From contig NZ_JAQIVI010000214.1 of NCBI RefSeq assembly GCF_028618695.1, positions 1-50,880 of the forward strand: a DNA stretch of 50,880 nt, in the 5' to 3' direction. Shown here piece after piece: positions 42,953-50,274 of this stretch (positions within the stretch are counted from its first letter, which is position 1; every line of letters begins with the position of its first letter). Below the pieces are notes generated by a model, which saw nothing but the letters and a program-made list of their open reading frames with translations, ran no database searches and was not told where the DNA came from. Source of the stretch: Natrinema soli. Lineage in GTDB: Archaea; Halobacteriota; Halobacteria; Halobacteriales; Natrialbaceae. The position numbers and the translations under genes are program-made.

Positions 42953-44023
42953 AGAGCCTGTCATAGAATCCGTCTCATAGCGTGAGCTTCTCACGGCCTG
43001 GATCATCTCCCCGCTCGAAATTGGTGATTGCAATGACGATCCGGAGACACAGCGCAAGAAACACTTCTGTTCGTGCGTGGACGCGGCCTCGGGCGCGGAC
43101 GTGCCCGAGGCCGCAGTCCTTGACCGCGTCGTTGGTTCGTTCGACGCCTGTCCGGCGGTTGTACGTCTTGTCCAAGATGGATTGTTTGAGCTGAACGCCC
43201 TCGCTGTGTTCGGTGATGCGGTCTTCGATCCTGTACTCGATATCGAGCGGATCGTCGGTGTTTCGTGGGTTGTACGGAGCGACTGGCACGGCCCCTGCAG
43301 CCAGCAGGTGGTCGTGCCAGTCGAGGATATCGTAGGCACTGTCGCCAAGCATCCAGACTGGTGTTGCGACGGCGAGCGCGTCACGCGTGACGCGCATCGC
43401 CGTCTCTTGGGACGCTTGCTTAGCTTGTGTGAACTCCGCCGCTATCGGGATTTTTTCGCCGGTTGAGACGATTGTACAGCCGAATCCGTAGTAGTACTCT
43501 TCGGCTGTTGAGTCGTAGTTCCACGACGCTGCGTCGTTGTGCTGAATCGCTTCGATGTGTGTTGAATCGATAGAGTACGTTGAGTCGAGCAGGCCGTGGA
43601 CGGCGGCCTGCTCGACGAGCCTGTCGAAAATATCGTCGATGACGTGTTCGAGGTCAGTGAGAAACCGGTCAACTGTATCTCTAGATGGCGGTTTGTTGAG
43701 TCCGCAGTAGTACCAGACGAGACTGTGCTGGAGTTCTCGCGTAACCGGACGCGTGCCGTAGACATTCTCGTAGTAGCAGTGCAGAAAGCCCCGAAAGAGG
43801 TCTGGTGGCTTGTGAACTCGTGTTCGCCCCCGGCGAGCGGGGGCGAACACGTCGTACTCCAGCAGAAACTCGAACTCTAGGTATTCGAATAGCGGTACTG
43901 TCTCAGTAGCCGCCGCATTCAAGAACTCGTTGACCGAAGCTACGTTTTGCAGGGCGTTGGAGCTGGTGGACACAGTTTCCAAACCCTGCGGCCTCCCTTG
44001 GGAGGCTTTCTATGACAGGCTCT
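42953..44023 (-). mobile_element. IS4/IS5-type insertion sequence with 16-bp inverted repeats
   Basis: AGAGCCTGTCATAGAA at 42953-42968 is matched exactly, inverted, at 44008-44023. The 1071-base element holds one complete transposase gene on the minus strand and leaves only 40-60 bases beyond it. No convincing target-site duplication is seen in the flanks. Confidence 0.88.
42975..43982 (-). CDS. DDE transposase (IS4/IS5 superfamily)
   Basis: 335 residues, intact. The N-terminal region (HKPPDLFRGFLHCYYENVYG, VWYYCGLNKPPSRDTVDRFL) is the helix-rich domain before the catalytic core. The triad reads YSIDSTHIEAIQHND (Asp), VWMLGDSAYDILDW (Asp) and NRRTGVERTNDAVKD (Glu, with the Y-2-R-3-E-like arrangement of the IS4 type). 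The gene fills the element between its inverted repeats and may be active. Confidence 0.9.
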   Translation of the reverse strand: METVSTSSNALQNVASVNEFLNAAATETVPLFEYLEFEFLLEYDVFAPARRGRTRVHKPPDLFRGFLHCYYENVYGTRPVTRELQHSLVWYYCGLNKPPSRDTVDRFLTDLEHVIDDIFDRLVEQAAVHGLLDSTYSIDSTHIEAIQHNDAASWNYDSTAEEYYYGFGCTIVSTGEKIPIAAEFTQAKQASQETAMRVTRDALAVATPVWMLGDSAYDILDWHDHLLAAGAVPVAPYNPRNTDDPLDIEYRIEDRITEHSEGVQLKQSILDKTYNRRTGVERTNDAVKDCGLGHVRARGRVHARTEVFLALCLRIVIAITNFERGDDPGREKLTL

Positions 44024-44036
44024 AGATACTAAAAGG

Positions 44037-45461
44037 TCAGAAGAGTGAATCAGGGTGGCACTTCGGACTGGGAGCAAACGGGCCGAGATGCCAATCACTG
44101 TCGAAGTTGAGTTCCTCGAGGTCGTCTTCATCATTCATATCCTTCACTACGCTCACATCGTCGACGTCTCCGTCAGAGAGGAATTTCTGTGTATCAACGA
44201 CATCCCGGGTAATATCTTCAATCGTACCGAGAATCTCGTCGATCCCGTACTCTAGCGTCATATACAGTTCCCGCAGTAGCACGAGATAGGTTTTCAATCC
44301 CAGAACTTCCCGTACAACACCGAGCAGATACGTGTCTAGTTTCCGCACGGCAAAGGATGCAGCGCGACTGACCAACTCGTATTTGATCATCACAATCTCC
44401 GCTACGAGTATCCCCATACTCATCAACATGTTTTCCACGTCTCCGGTGACCGTGTCCGGGTCGGATTGAGATACGGCACAGGAGTCATCCAGTAGTTCCT
44501 CCACGGTAGATACGACAGGGAGTACTTGGCTAGTCCATCGTGTCCACGTTGCTGTCTCTTCTAACAGGGCCTCAGACAGTGGCGCACTATACCCGGTTTT
44601 GTTCTCGATCACCTCAAGCACCGACTGGAGAACCGATGCTGTGCGTTCCGCTCCGGATACGTCATCATTGATCTCGTCGGCCGCGAGACCATCCATCTCT
44701 GCAGGTACCTGACTGCAGATTCCATCCGCGATCTGTACCATTGTCTGTGCCAACGATTCGGATCCTGGAAGCAAGGTGTAGAAGGATGCGATCTCGTCTG
44801 TCGCTTCGTTGACGGCAGTTTCTTCATCTCGGTACCGGGCACGGATCAATACATCTACTGTTGTACCGTCATCCTCTGGTTCGGCGAGGACCTTACTGCT
44901 CCAATCAAACACAATATTGTACGTCCCTGTTCCAATACGATGAGCGGCTTGCGTCGCTTGTTTTTCAGTTAGACAATCCAGCGCCTTGATATTCACAACG
45001 CTTTCGACATCCCACCTCTGCCGTTGCTGGAGTCGTTTCCATACATTTTCGAGGTTAGGGACTTTGAATGAGTGGGTGCCAAATCTTCTAAGATCAACTC
45101 TTGCAGTCCCCAGAAGGGGGTATGAACCGACCTGCACCTCGTATTCACTAAACCCAAAATGATCCAAGATGAGAACGTCAGGTTCCGCTCCCGACTCTTC
45201 CGATCGAATCTCGTACTCAATAACAGCAGTTTCATCGAACCTCGGAAAGGTATAGACCCTGTACGGATCATCTTCTGAAAGATCAAATTCCTGCCTGGTC
45301 TCTGTAATCACCGAGTCGATAGGACCGTCGGATGTCGGCAGATCCGACCGGGCGTCATCAGAGGAGGCACCCTCCGCAGCGGCCTGTACTGTTCCTGCCA
45401 TGGATAAGGAGATTGCGCCCATGGTAGAGACCGAAAGGAGTTGGCGGCGGGAGAGATCCAT
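44037..45461 (-). CDS. Tat-exported protein of unknown function
   Basis: 474 residues with a clear Tat signal: MDLSRRQLLSVSTMGAISLS, hydrophobic core, and a likely cleavage site after VQAAA. There is no lipobox. The mature part begins with an acidic stretch, then a beta-rich half (EDDPYRVYTFPRFDETAVIE, FGFSEYEVQVGSYPLLGTAR) and from about residue 230 long helices (ESLAQTMVQIADGICSQVPA, ENMLMSMGILVAEIVMIKYE, LGLKTYLVLLRELYMTLEYG). No named domain is recognised. It is bounded on one side by the IS4/IS5-type element and stands alone; a cell-surface or secreted role is inferred from the signal only. Confidence 0.8.
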   Translation of the reverse strand: MDLSRRQLLSVSTMGAISLSMAGTVQAAAEGASSDDARSDLPTSDGPIDSVITETRQEFDLSEDDPYRVYTFPRFDETAVIEYEIRSEESGAEPDVLILDHFGFSEYEVQVGSYPLLGTARVDLRRFGTHSFKVPNLENVWKRLQQRQRWDVESVVNIKALDCLTEKQATQAAHRIGTGTYNIVFDWSSKVLAEPEDDGTTVDVLIRARYRDEETAVNEATDEIASFYTLLPGSESLAQTMVQIADGICSQVPAEMDGLAADEINDDVSGAERTASVLQSVLEVIENKTGYSAPLSEALLEETATWTRWTSQVLPVVSTVEELLDDSCAVSQSDPDTVTGDVENMLMSMGILVAEIVMIKYELVSRAASFAVRKLDTYLLGVVREVLGLKTYLVLLRELYMTLEYGIDEILGTIEDITRDVVDTQKFLSDGDVDDVSVVKDMNDEDDLEELNFDSDWHLGPFAPSPKCHPDSLF

Positions 45462-45702
45462 TTATACCGGATACCATACCAAAGCAAAAATCACTTTCGC
45501 CGCGTATTATCTGTTCCCGGGACACAGGGTTACGACCAAGAAAATCAGTCTCAGTGGTCACCCATCACCGTACTCGCGTGGAACACATGCCGCCAACCCA
45601 CATTTCAGGTTAGGAACCAGCTGACCTCGAAACGGCGATTACATAGACGAGAGAATTGGAGATCGCGCAAGCATAGAACAGAGATGGTTACATCTCTGTG
45701 AA

Positions 45703-45930
45703 TTAGGTTTCCGGGTGATCGTACCGGTGGAACCGGTACTTGCCTGTTCGCATCACCCAGTATCGTCCATCAAACTCGAGAAGATCATCGTTGCTGACCG
45801 CCTCCGAAATGAGGTCCGAGATATTCGTATCGGTGATGCTGTGATCAGTTGCCATCTCCGTGATTTCCTCGAAGGTGGTCCCCGGGTTCTCCGCCACGAC
45901 CTCCAGAATCTGGTCGTATCCCTCTGTCAT
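45703..45930 (-). CDS. Small winged-helix-like protein
   Basis: 75 residues. The pattern YDQILEVVAENPGTTFEEIT, then TNISDLISEAVSNDDLLEFD and GRYWVMRTGKY is that of a compact winged helix: helix, helix-turn-helix, then a beta wing ending in YWVM. It could be a DNA-binding protein or part of an accessory-element module. It lies three bases from the next small zinc-ribbon gene on the same strand. Confidence 0.65.
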   Translation of the reverse strand: MTEGYDQILEVVAENPGTTFEEITEMATDHSITDTNISDLISEAVSNDDLLEFDGRYWVMRTGKYRFHRYDHPET

Positions 45931-45933
45931 CGG

Positions 45934-46086
45934 TCAGGATATCTGATGTTGTACGATCGTTTCTGTCCGGCATTCAGGACAGGTATCGGTATCTTTGTCG
46001 ACAGTGGTGTCACAGCGCCGACACTCGTACACGACGTCCTTTTCGTTCACTAGGCCAAGCAACCGGCCTACTCTGTTACATAGCAT
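45934..46086 (-). CDS. 50-residue zinc-ribbon protein
   Basis: ATG 46086 opens a 50-codon frame: MLCNRVGRLLGLVNEKDVVY, then ECRRCDTTVD and TCPECRTETIVQHQIS. Two CxxC pairs 14 residues apart form a zinc ribbon. The stop lies three bases before the downstream winged-helix gene start, suggesting one transcript. It is one of several tiny zinc proteins in this accessory zone. Function unknown. Confidence 0.6.
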   Translation of the reverse strand: MLCNRVGRLLGLVNEKDVVYECRRCDTTVDKDTDTCPECRTETIVQHQIS

Positions 46087-46095
46087 GGGCGGTAG

Positions 46096-46248
46096 TCACT
46101 GTGGATTCACGACGTCGCGGCACTCAGGACACTCGGCGTATACGGCCGGTCCCGTCTCGGTCTCATACTCGAGGATCACGTTGAGCGTCGTGATCTCGGC
46201 CTGGCAGAACGGACACGCACCGAGATCCGGTGGGTTCGTCGTGGACAT
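46096..46248 (-). CDS. 50-residue zinc-ribbon protein (second)
   Basis: From MSTTNPPDLGACPFCQAEIT at 46248; a longer frame to 46359 has an unlikely Cys-rich N-terminus. Cys pairs are ACPFCQ and ECPECRD with a beta-rich stretch between (TLNVILEYETETGPAVYA). This is a typical haloarchaeal two-CxxC miniature protein. It stops nine bases before the ATG of the previous zinc ribbon, so the three small genes probably form one operon. Function unknown. Confidence 0.65.
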   Translation of the reverse strand: MSTTNPPDLGACPFCQAEITTLNVILEYETETGPAVYAECPECRDVVNPQ

Positions 46249-46777
46249 GAATTTGTGAAGGTAATACAGAGGGAGCGTGTGACTGCGACAGGGGATGATG
46301 TGGTTACTCCCTCTACAAGCAGGAGAACACCCGTATTCACAAATAGGCGATCCAACCACGGTGAAACTGAAAATAGACGGTACATGAACACATCAGGTTG
46401 CAACTCGAGGATTCCTCTCTAAATGATAGACAGACCTTCCTTAGGAAATCCAACGCCCCGCCGATACAGAGAACGACCGGGTCCCACCCGATGAGATTCA
46501 CGGCCTTCAGAGGGAGACGCTAACCGGAACCACCAACCACTGATCAGGAGCGCCAAGATTACTGTCAGTCTACCGACTACCGCTTCACAGGAAACACCGA
46601 TCCCGCCAGTCGATCCAGTTATCGCCAATCCAGAGAATAGACCAGGTGACCGAATCTCAGCCGTCACCTCAGTCGAAAAACTCGGCGAATGACTTTGGAA
46701 TGGGGCTCAGTTGTCATTTCCGACGAACCACCGTGCACGACCCCAGATCGAGTCACCGTCATCAGCACCCGCCTCAT
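46249..46777. other. Gap with only a doubtful small frame
   Basis: About 530 bases. A minus-strand frame (46419-46667) contains a hydrophobic stretch (VVGRLTVILALLISGWWF), but composition and start are weak, so no gene is called. Nothing else is recognised. Confidence 0.4.
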
Positions 46778-47188
46778 CTATTCGAGGTTCAAATATTGAT
46801 CACGACGCTCGAGTACCTCTTGATAGTCACTGAGTTGCTCTCGAAGCGCTTCATTAGTCGCCTCAAGTTCGTTGATACGGTCGTCTTTCTCCCCGAGTGT
46901 TGCCTCGAGTTCGTCGACGCGGTCGTCGATGCCGAACTCGCTGGCACGGGTGATCGAGTCGTGTTCGACCTTGCGATGGCTGACGTCAGCGCCGAAATCC
47001 TCGAGCGAGGTCGCAACACTTTCTTCGGTCGGTTCAAGTCCACCGTCAGCGGTGAACCTGTCTGTTGTTGGATCGTAATCTCGGGTCGATCTATTATCTG
47101 GAAAAATATCCACCCCTCTCGAGGGTACAAACAACACTCTCAGATCTTCGCAGGCGTCGTAATCGGTGGACCAGTCACGACTCCTCAC
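46778..47188 (-). CDS. Coiled-coil protein of unknown function
   Basis: 136 residues. The second half is a regular heptad coiled coil (DDRVDELEATLGEKDDRINE, LEATNEALREQLSDYQEVLE). The first half is acidic without a recognisable domain (LEPTEESVATSLEDFGADVS). The start codon overlaps the end of the upstream small gene (47175) by 14 bases, so the two are probably co-translated. Such pairs are common on haloarchaeal plasmids and integrated elements. Function unknown. Confidence 0.6.
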   Translation of the reverse strand: MRSRDWSTDYDACEDLRVLFVPSRGVDIFPDNRSTRDYDPTTDRFTADGGLEPTEESVATSLEDFGADVSHRKVEHDSITRASEFGIDDRVDELEATLGEKDDRINELEATNEALREQLSDYQEVLERRDQYLNLE

Positions 47189-47387
47189 GAAGTTCTTCAG
47201 CTCGCTGGCTTAGCTGTTTGAGGATTGGAAGGCGTTGTTGGTGCTGGTTTTCGTAGGCGACACACGCCTGAAGTGTCTCCATGTCGGTGATCGTCGCGAC
47301 TCCTGCATCAATGATCCGGGGATTCGATGACTCGAGGCGCTGTGCTGGTGTCAGTGACTCATCAGTCTGGTCGGCATCTGCCATCAT
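47175..47387 (-). CDS. Small helical protein of unknown function
   Basis: 70 residues. It begins MMADADQTDESLTPAQRLES and ends LKQLSQRAEELREES; mostly helical, acidic at the start. Its 3' end overlaps the coiled-coil gene. Located in the accessory zone; function unknown. Confidence 0.6.
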   Translation of the reverse strand: MMADADQTDESLTPAQRLESSNPRIIDAGVATITDMETLQACVAYENQHQQRLPILKQLSQRAEELREES

Positions 47388-47444
47388 GGACCTCCTCTCA
47401 CTCTCTCGAGGAGAGGAACAACACTACGGGACCGTGGCGCTGGT

Positions 47445-47843
47445 CTAACGTGTATTTCGAGCAGTGAGACGTGTCCGTCGTCCAGATTTTAGTTCACCGG
47501 GGTGCGTGTTTCCGTTCGGACTGTCAGGGTCCGGGCCGTGTCGGGAAGACTGACACCGGGTGCATTCCCAGATTGATGAGTCTGGAATCTCTGGAACGGG
47601 CACTTCATCGAAGCCACTGAACATCTGGCGTGTCGCCTCACCGCAAGACCGACACTCGAGATTGCGACGGGTTCACCCCTCACGAGGAGGGTTCTCGGAG
47701 CGATCCGGTGGGGAGACGTTTTCGAGGGCGATCGCATTGGGGGCAAGACTTCCTTCGTCTTCAGGAGCGAACTCCCAGCGGTCGTCATCGTGTTGTAGAA
47801 CTCCTCGTGTGTCGTCAATTTTCGCTCTTATCCCTTCCCTCGT
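47445..47843 (-). pseudogene. Zinc-ribbon protein gene with lost start and internal stop
   Basis: One minus-strand frame of 133 codons runs from 47843 to TAG at 47445. It reads REGIRAKIDDTRGVLQHDDD, WEFAPEDEGSLAPNAIALEN, then TGA at 47673-47675, then NLECRSCGEATRQMFSGF and SIWECTRCQSSRHGPD. The two CxxC pairs mark a zinc ribbon. The codon where ATG is expected is ACG, and the internal TGA stands where CGA would give an unbroken protein. No frameshift is needed, so two point changes explain the loss. Confidence 0.6.
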
Positions 47844-48035
47844 GAATCTCCGAGTAGTGGAGTGAAAGTGAAACGATATTTTGGCGATAGATCAAAAGAA
47901 TTATCTATACGTATTAATTGTTTTATATGTGGGGAGGCCGGGCGGTTGTCGTCCGTTCGGCTGTTACCTGTCAGAGGCACCCTCACCCGCGCTTTCCGTA
48001 CGTTTTGTTTCCCACCGTAGAGCATGAGGCTACTG

Positions 48036-48461
48036 CTACTCCCACAGCATCTCGATGCGCTCCTCGATGTGATCAAGGACGAGGCGGCTCACGTCGCGGT
48101 GGTCGTCCGGCCACTGAGCGTTCTCCGCGTCGGTGCGGCTAGCGGCCGGTGGTGGATGGAAGTGATCCCGTGAGTTGTGTGCGTTTGGGTGCCGATCCCA
48201 TCGACACTTCCAGTCGCCGTCTCGGCGCTGCTCCTGGTAGTGGAAGTTGAAGTCATCGTTGCGATACCAGCGAATCTCAAAGCGAGCAGACGCCTCGTTC
48301 GGATAGTAGTCGCCTGACAGCTCGATGCGGAGGTGCAGCTTCCCCTCCTTGACGATCTCCGCCGACTCGAACATGCGACGCCCAACGAATCGGGAACGCA
48401 TTCGCTCCAATATCGACCGGTCTATCGGTGCGGGACTCGCACCGTCATCCGTCGGCACCAT
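48036..48461 (-). CDS. Partner protein of the winged-helix gene, unknown function
   Basis: 141 residues from MVPTDDGASPAPIDRSILER. Conserved-looking blocks are GKLHLRIELSGDYYPNEASA, RFEIRWYRNDDFNFHYQEQR and KCRWDRHPNAHNSRDHFHPP, with many His and Trp residues. The stop of the upstream winged-helix gene is one base away, so the two form a unit. Two-gene units of a HTH protein plus a small basic/aromatic protein are frequent in haloarchaea and sometimes proposed as toxin-antitoxin-like, which I cannot confirm here. Confidence 0.7.
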   Translation of the reverse strand: MVPTDDGASPAPIDRSILERMRSRFVGRRMFESAEIVKEGKLHLRIELSGDYYPNEASARFEIRWYRNDDFNFHYQEQRRDGDWKCRWDRHPNAHNSRDHFHPPPAASRTDAENAQWPDDHRDVSRLVLDHIEERIEMLWE

Positions 48462-48462
48462 C

Positions 48463-48981
48463 TCAGCTGTGCGACGGGGCCGTCGAGCCGGCGGCCTTTC
48501 TCCTGGCGCGTTCGTGTAGACGACGCTCCTCGATGAGGGTGGCCCAATTACCGAGTTCCACGTACACGTCATCAATCCGCTCCGCGTCGAATTCGAGGAC
48601 ATCGACCTCGGCGGGCGAGTCGACCCCATATTCGCCGCGGTACTCCTCGATCCGGTCGGTCAACTCCGACACGCGGGCCTGCAACTCGTCGACAGTGTTC
48701 TCCCGCGCCAGCTTGTTGACCCGCCGCCACTCGAAATAGTCGTCGTTGCGCTCGTACCTGACCGGCCGGCCCTCATGCCGAATGACGATGCCAAGGTCGG
48801 TGTAGAAGGACAGGTGTGTCCGTGCCGACTCACTCGAGCAGTCTGCCCGCTCGGCGATTTCGGCGGCAGTCATCGGCTCTCGAGCGTGTAGCACTGCACC
48901 GTACACGCGCTGCTTTGTGTCCTCGCCTTCGAACGGTCTATCGAACGGGGGCGGGCCGTCGTGACGAACATCGTCTGTCAT
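48463..48981 (-). CDS. Winged-helix transcriptional regulator with coiled coil
   Basis: 172 residues from MTDDVRHDGPPPF. Residues 24-88 form a winged helix (TKQRVYGAVLHAREPMTAAE, IAERADCSSESARTHLSFYT, GIVIRHEGRPVRYERND). Residues 95-125 are a coiled coil (ENTVDELQARVSELTDRIEE), followed by an acidic helix and a basic end. This layout is common to a haloarchaea-specific HTH family. It is coupled to the small downstream gene at 48036-48461, which it may regulate. Confidence 0.78.
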   Translation of the reverse strand: MTDDVRHDGPPPFDRPFEGEDTKQRVYGAVLHAREPMTAAEIAERADCSSESARTHLSFYTDLGIVIRHEGRPVRYERNDDYFEWRRVNKLARENTVDELQARVSELTDRIEEYRGEYGVDSPAEVDVLEFDAERIDDVYVELGNWATLIEERRLHERARRKAAGSTAPSHS

Positions 48982-49136
48982 ACTCCTACTACGGGATTGG
49001 AACACATATTTCTTCCTCTGGGCAAAATATATCGTCCAAAGTCATAGTCACTCGCTGTGCACCCCAACCGTCTTTGACCCCACGCTCGCCGCCACCCACG
49101 CTATCGTGTTCTAGATCTCGATCGTCATGGTGAGGA

Positions 49137-49280
49137 TCAATCCTCCTCGGCGTTGCTGTCTGCGTTGTGGCGGTCGTAGGGTAGTATCTGTTCCTCGCTG
49201 TCCCCGTCTCCGACGGGCGGCTGTCGAGAGAGGGGGACGTCTTCGTCGAACGTGTGTTCGTATACGTCTAGGAGTGGCAT
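49137..49280 (-). CDS. 47-residue acidic protein, tentative
   Basis: ATG 49280 opens a 47-codon frame, MPLLDVYEHTFDEDVPLSRQ followed by an acidic tail ending NADSNAEED. The composition is halophile-like but no domain or promoter is clear. It may be a real small gene of the accessory zone. Confidence 0.3.
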   Translation of the reverse strand: MPLLDVYEHTFDEDVPLSRQPPVGDGDSEEQILPYDRHNADSNAEED

Positions 49281-49461
49281 AATGATCAGTCTTGGAGAGC
49301 GCGTATTGCTTGTATACGCGCCCTCCACTCCTCTGAGGAGGTGAGCAACACCACGGTCGATCGCGTCGGAAGCGCAGAGGGCTACTGAGAACCCAAGTGA
49401 TACAATCAAGAGGCTCTGTTGAAATCCTTAGAACATGATAGGTTTGGCGCCCTCTGCGGTA

Positions 49462-49476
49462 AGTACAGGCGAAGCA
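49462..49476 (+). repeat. Direct repeat left of the adenylate kinase gene
   Basis: AGTACAGGCGAAGCA. It recurs with one change at 50209-50223, bracketing the adenylate kinase gene, and a related inverted form lies at about 42917-42931 beside the IS4/IS5-type element (TCCTTGACCTGTACT). The preceding TCTGCGGTAAGT is also shared with 42909-42920. Confidence 0.55.
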
Positions 49477-49507
49477 TCTAACAGTTAGTCTTGAGAGTAT
49501 CACATAC

Positions 49508-50140
49508 ATGACTTCGCTGCAAATCATCCCAATGGGGCCGCCAGGAGCAGGCAAAGGGACACAGAGCCGACGAATTGCGAGCAAATTTGATCTCACGCAC
49601 ATCGAACTGGGGGAGATTCTTCGTTCGAATAAGGATATGGAGACCCCATACGGCACTCCTCGAGAATATATGGAACAAGGCGAGTTAGTTCCTGACCCTG
49701 TTATGAATTCACTTGCTGAAGAGACAATCAGTGACGCCGATGGCTTTATTCTTGATGGCTACCCAAGAACCCAGGCACAACTCGATTTCCTTGATGAAAT
49801 CACTACTATCGATATAGTCCTACATATCGATGTTTCTGAGGAGATATTAGTCGAGAGGCTCACTGGACGGCGTAAGTGCGACAATTGTGGCACGACCTAT
49901 CACGTAGAGTTTAATCGACCGAACACGCCAGGAGAATGTGATGATTGCGGTGGTTCTCTCATGCAACGTGATGACGACACGCCGAAGACGATCAGGACAA
50001 GGGTACGTAAATATGAAAAGAAAACAGCAGAAATCATAGACCTGTATCAAAATCGAGGATCGCTAGTCACAATTGACGGCGAACAACCGCCTGACGCCGT
50101 CTGGGATGATATTCACACAGCTATCAATGCACAGAAGTGA
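49508..50140 (+). CDS. adk: Adenylate kinase, zinc-LID bacterial-type, probably supernumerary
   Basis: 210 residues. P-loop GPPGAGKGT (10-18), AMP-site blocks GEILRSNKDMETPYG and MEQGELVPDPV, and DGYPRTQAQLDFLDE are standard for adenylate kinase (ATP + AMP = 2 ADP). The LID carries four Cys (124, 127, 144, 147; KCDNCGTTYH and ECDDCGGS), a zinc site seen in Gram-positive and many archaeal enzymes. The gene is visibly more AT-rich than the catabolic island and lies between 15-bp direct repeats, which points to acquisition on a mobile segment. A haloarchaeon should have another chromosomal copy; that lies outside this window. Confidence 0.93.
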   Translation: MTSLQIIPMGPPGAGKGTQSRRIASKFDLTHIELGEILRSNKDMETPYGTPREYMEQGELVPDPVMNSLAEETISDADGFILDGYPRTQAQLDFLDEITTIDIVLHIDVSEEILVERLTGRRKCDNCGTTYHVEFNRPNTPGECDDCGGSLMQRDDDTPKTIRTRVRKYEKKTAEIIDLYQNRGSLVTIDGEQPPDAVWDDIHTAINAQK

Positions 50141-50208
50141 GCTGCATCCGGCGCTCTAATTGAGTGATTGAGAATCGGTTAATACGTTCGCACATGTAGT
50201 TGCCGTTC

Positions 50209-50223
50209 AGTACAGGCCAAGCA
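50209..50223 (+). repeat. Direct repeat right of the adenylate kinase gene
   Basis: AGTACAGGCCAAGCA, the partner of 49462-49476 with one mismatch. The bracketed segment is about 730 bases and contains only the adenylate kinase gene. Confidence 0.55.
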
Positions 50224-50274
50224 CATATCGTCGGTCCAGAACGTAGATCTATCACCGATTCGGGTTTCATAGCG

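Noticed and set aside
46419..46667. An 82-codon minus-strand frame with a hydrophobic stretch
   Set aside because: No convincing start or promoter, and a low-complexity Arg/Gly tail; not distinguishable from chance.
48036..48981. The HTH gene and its partner as a proven toxin-antitoxin system
   Set aside because: The two-gene layout fits, but no toxin fold or active-site motif is visible in the partner, so only a coupled pair of unknown function is claimed.
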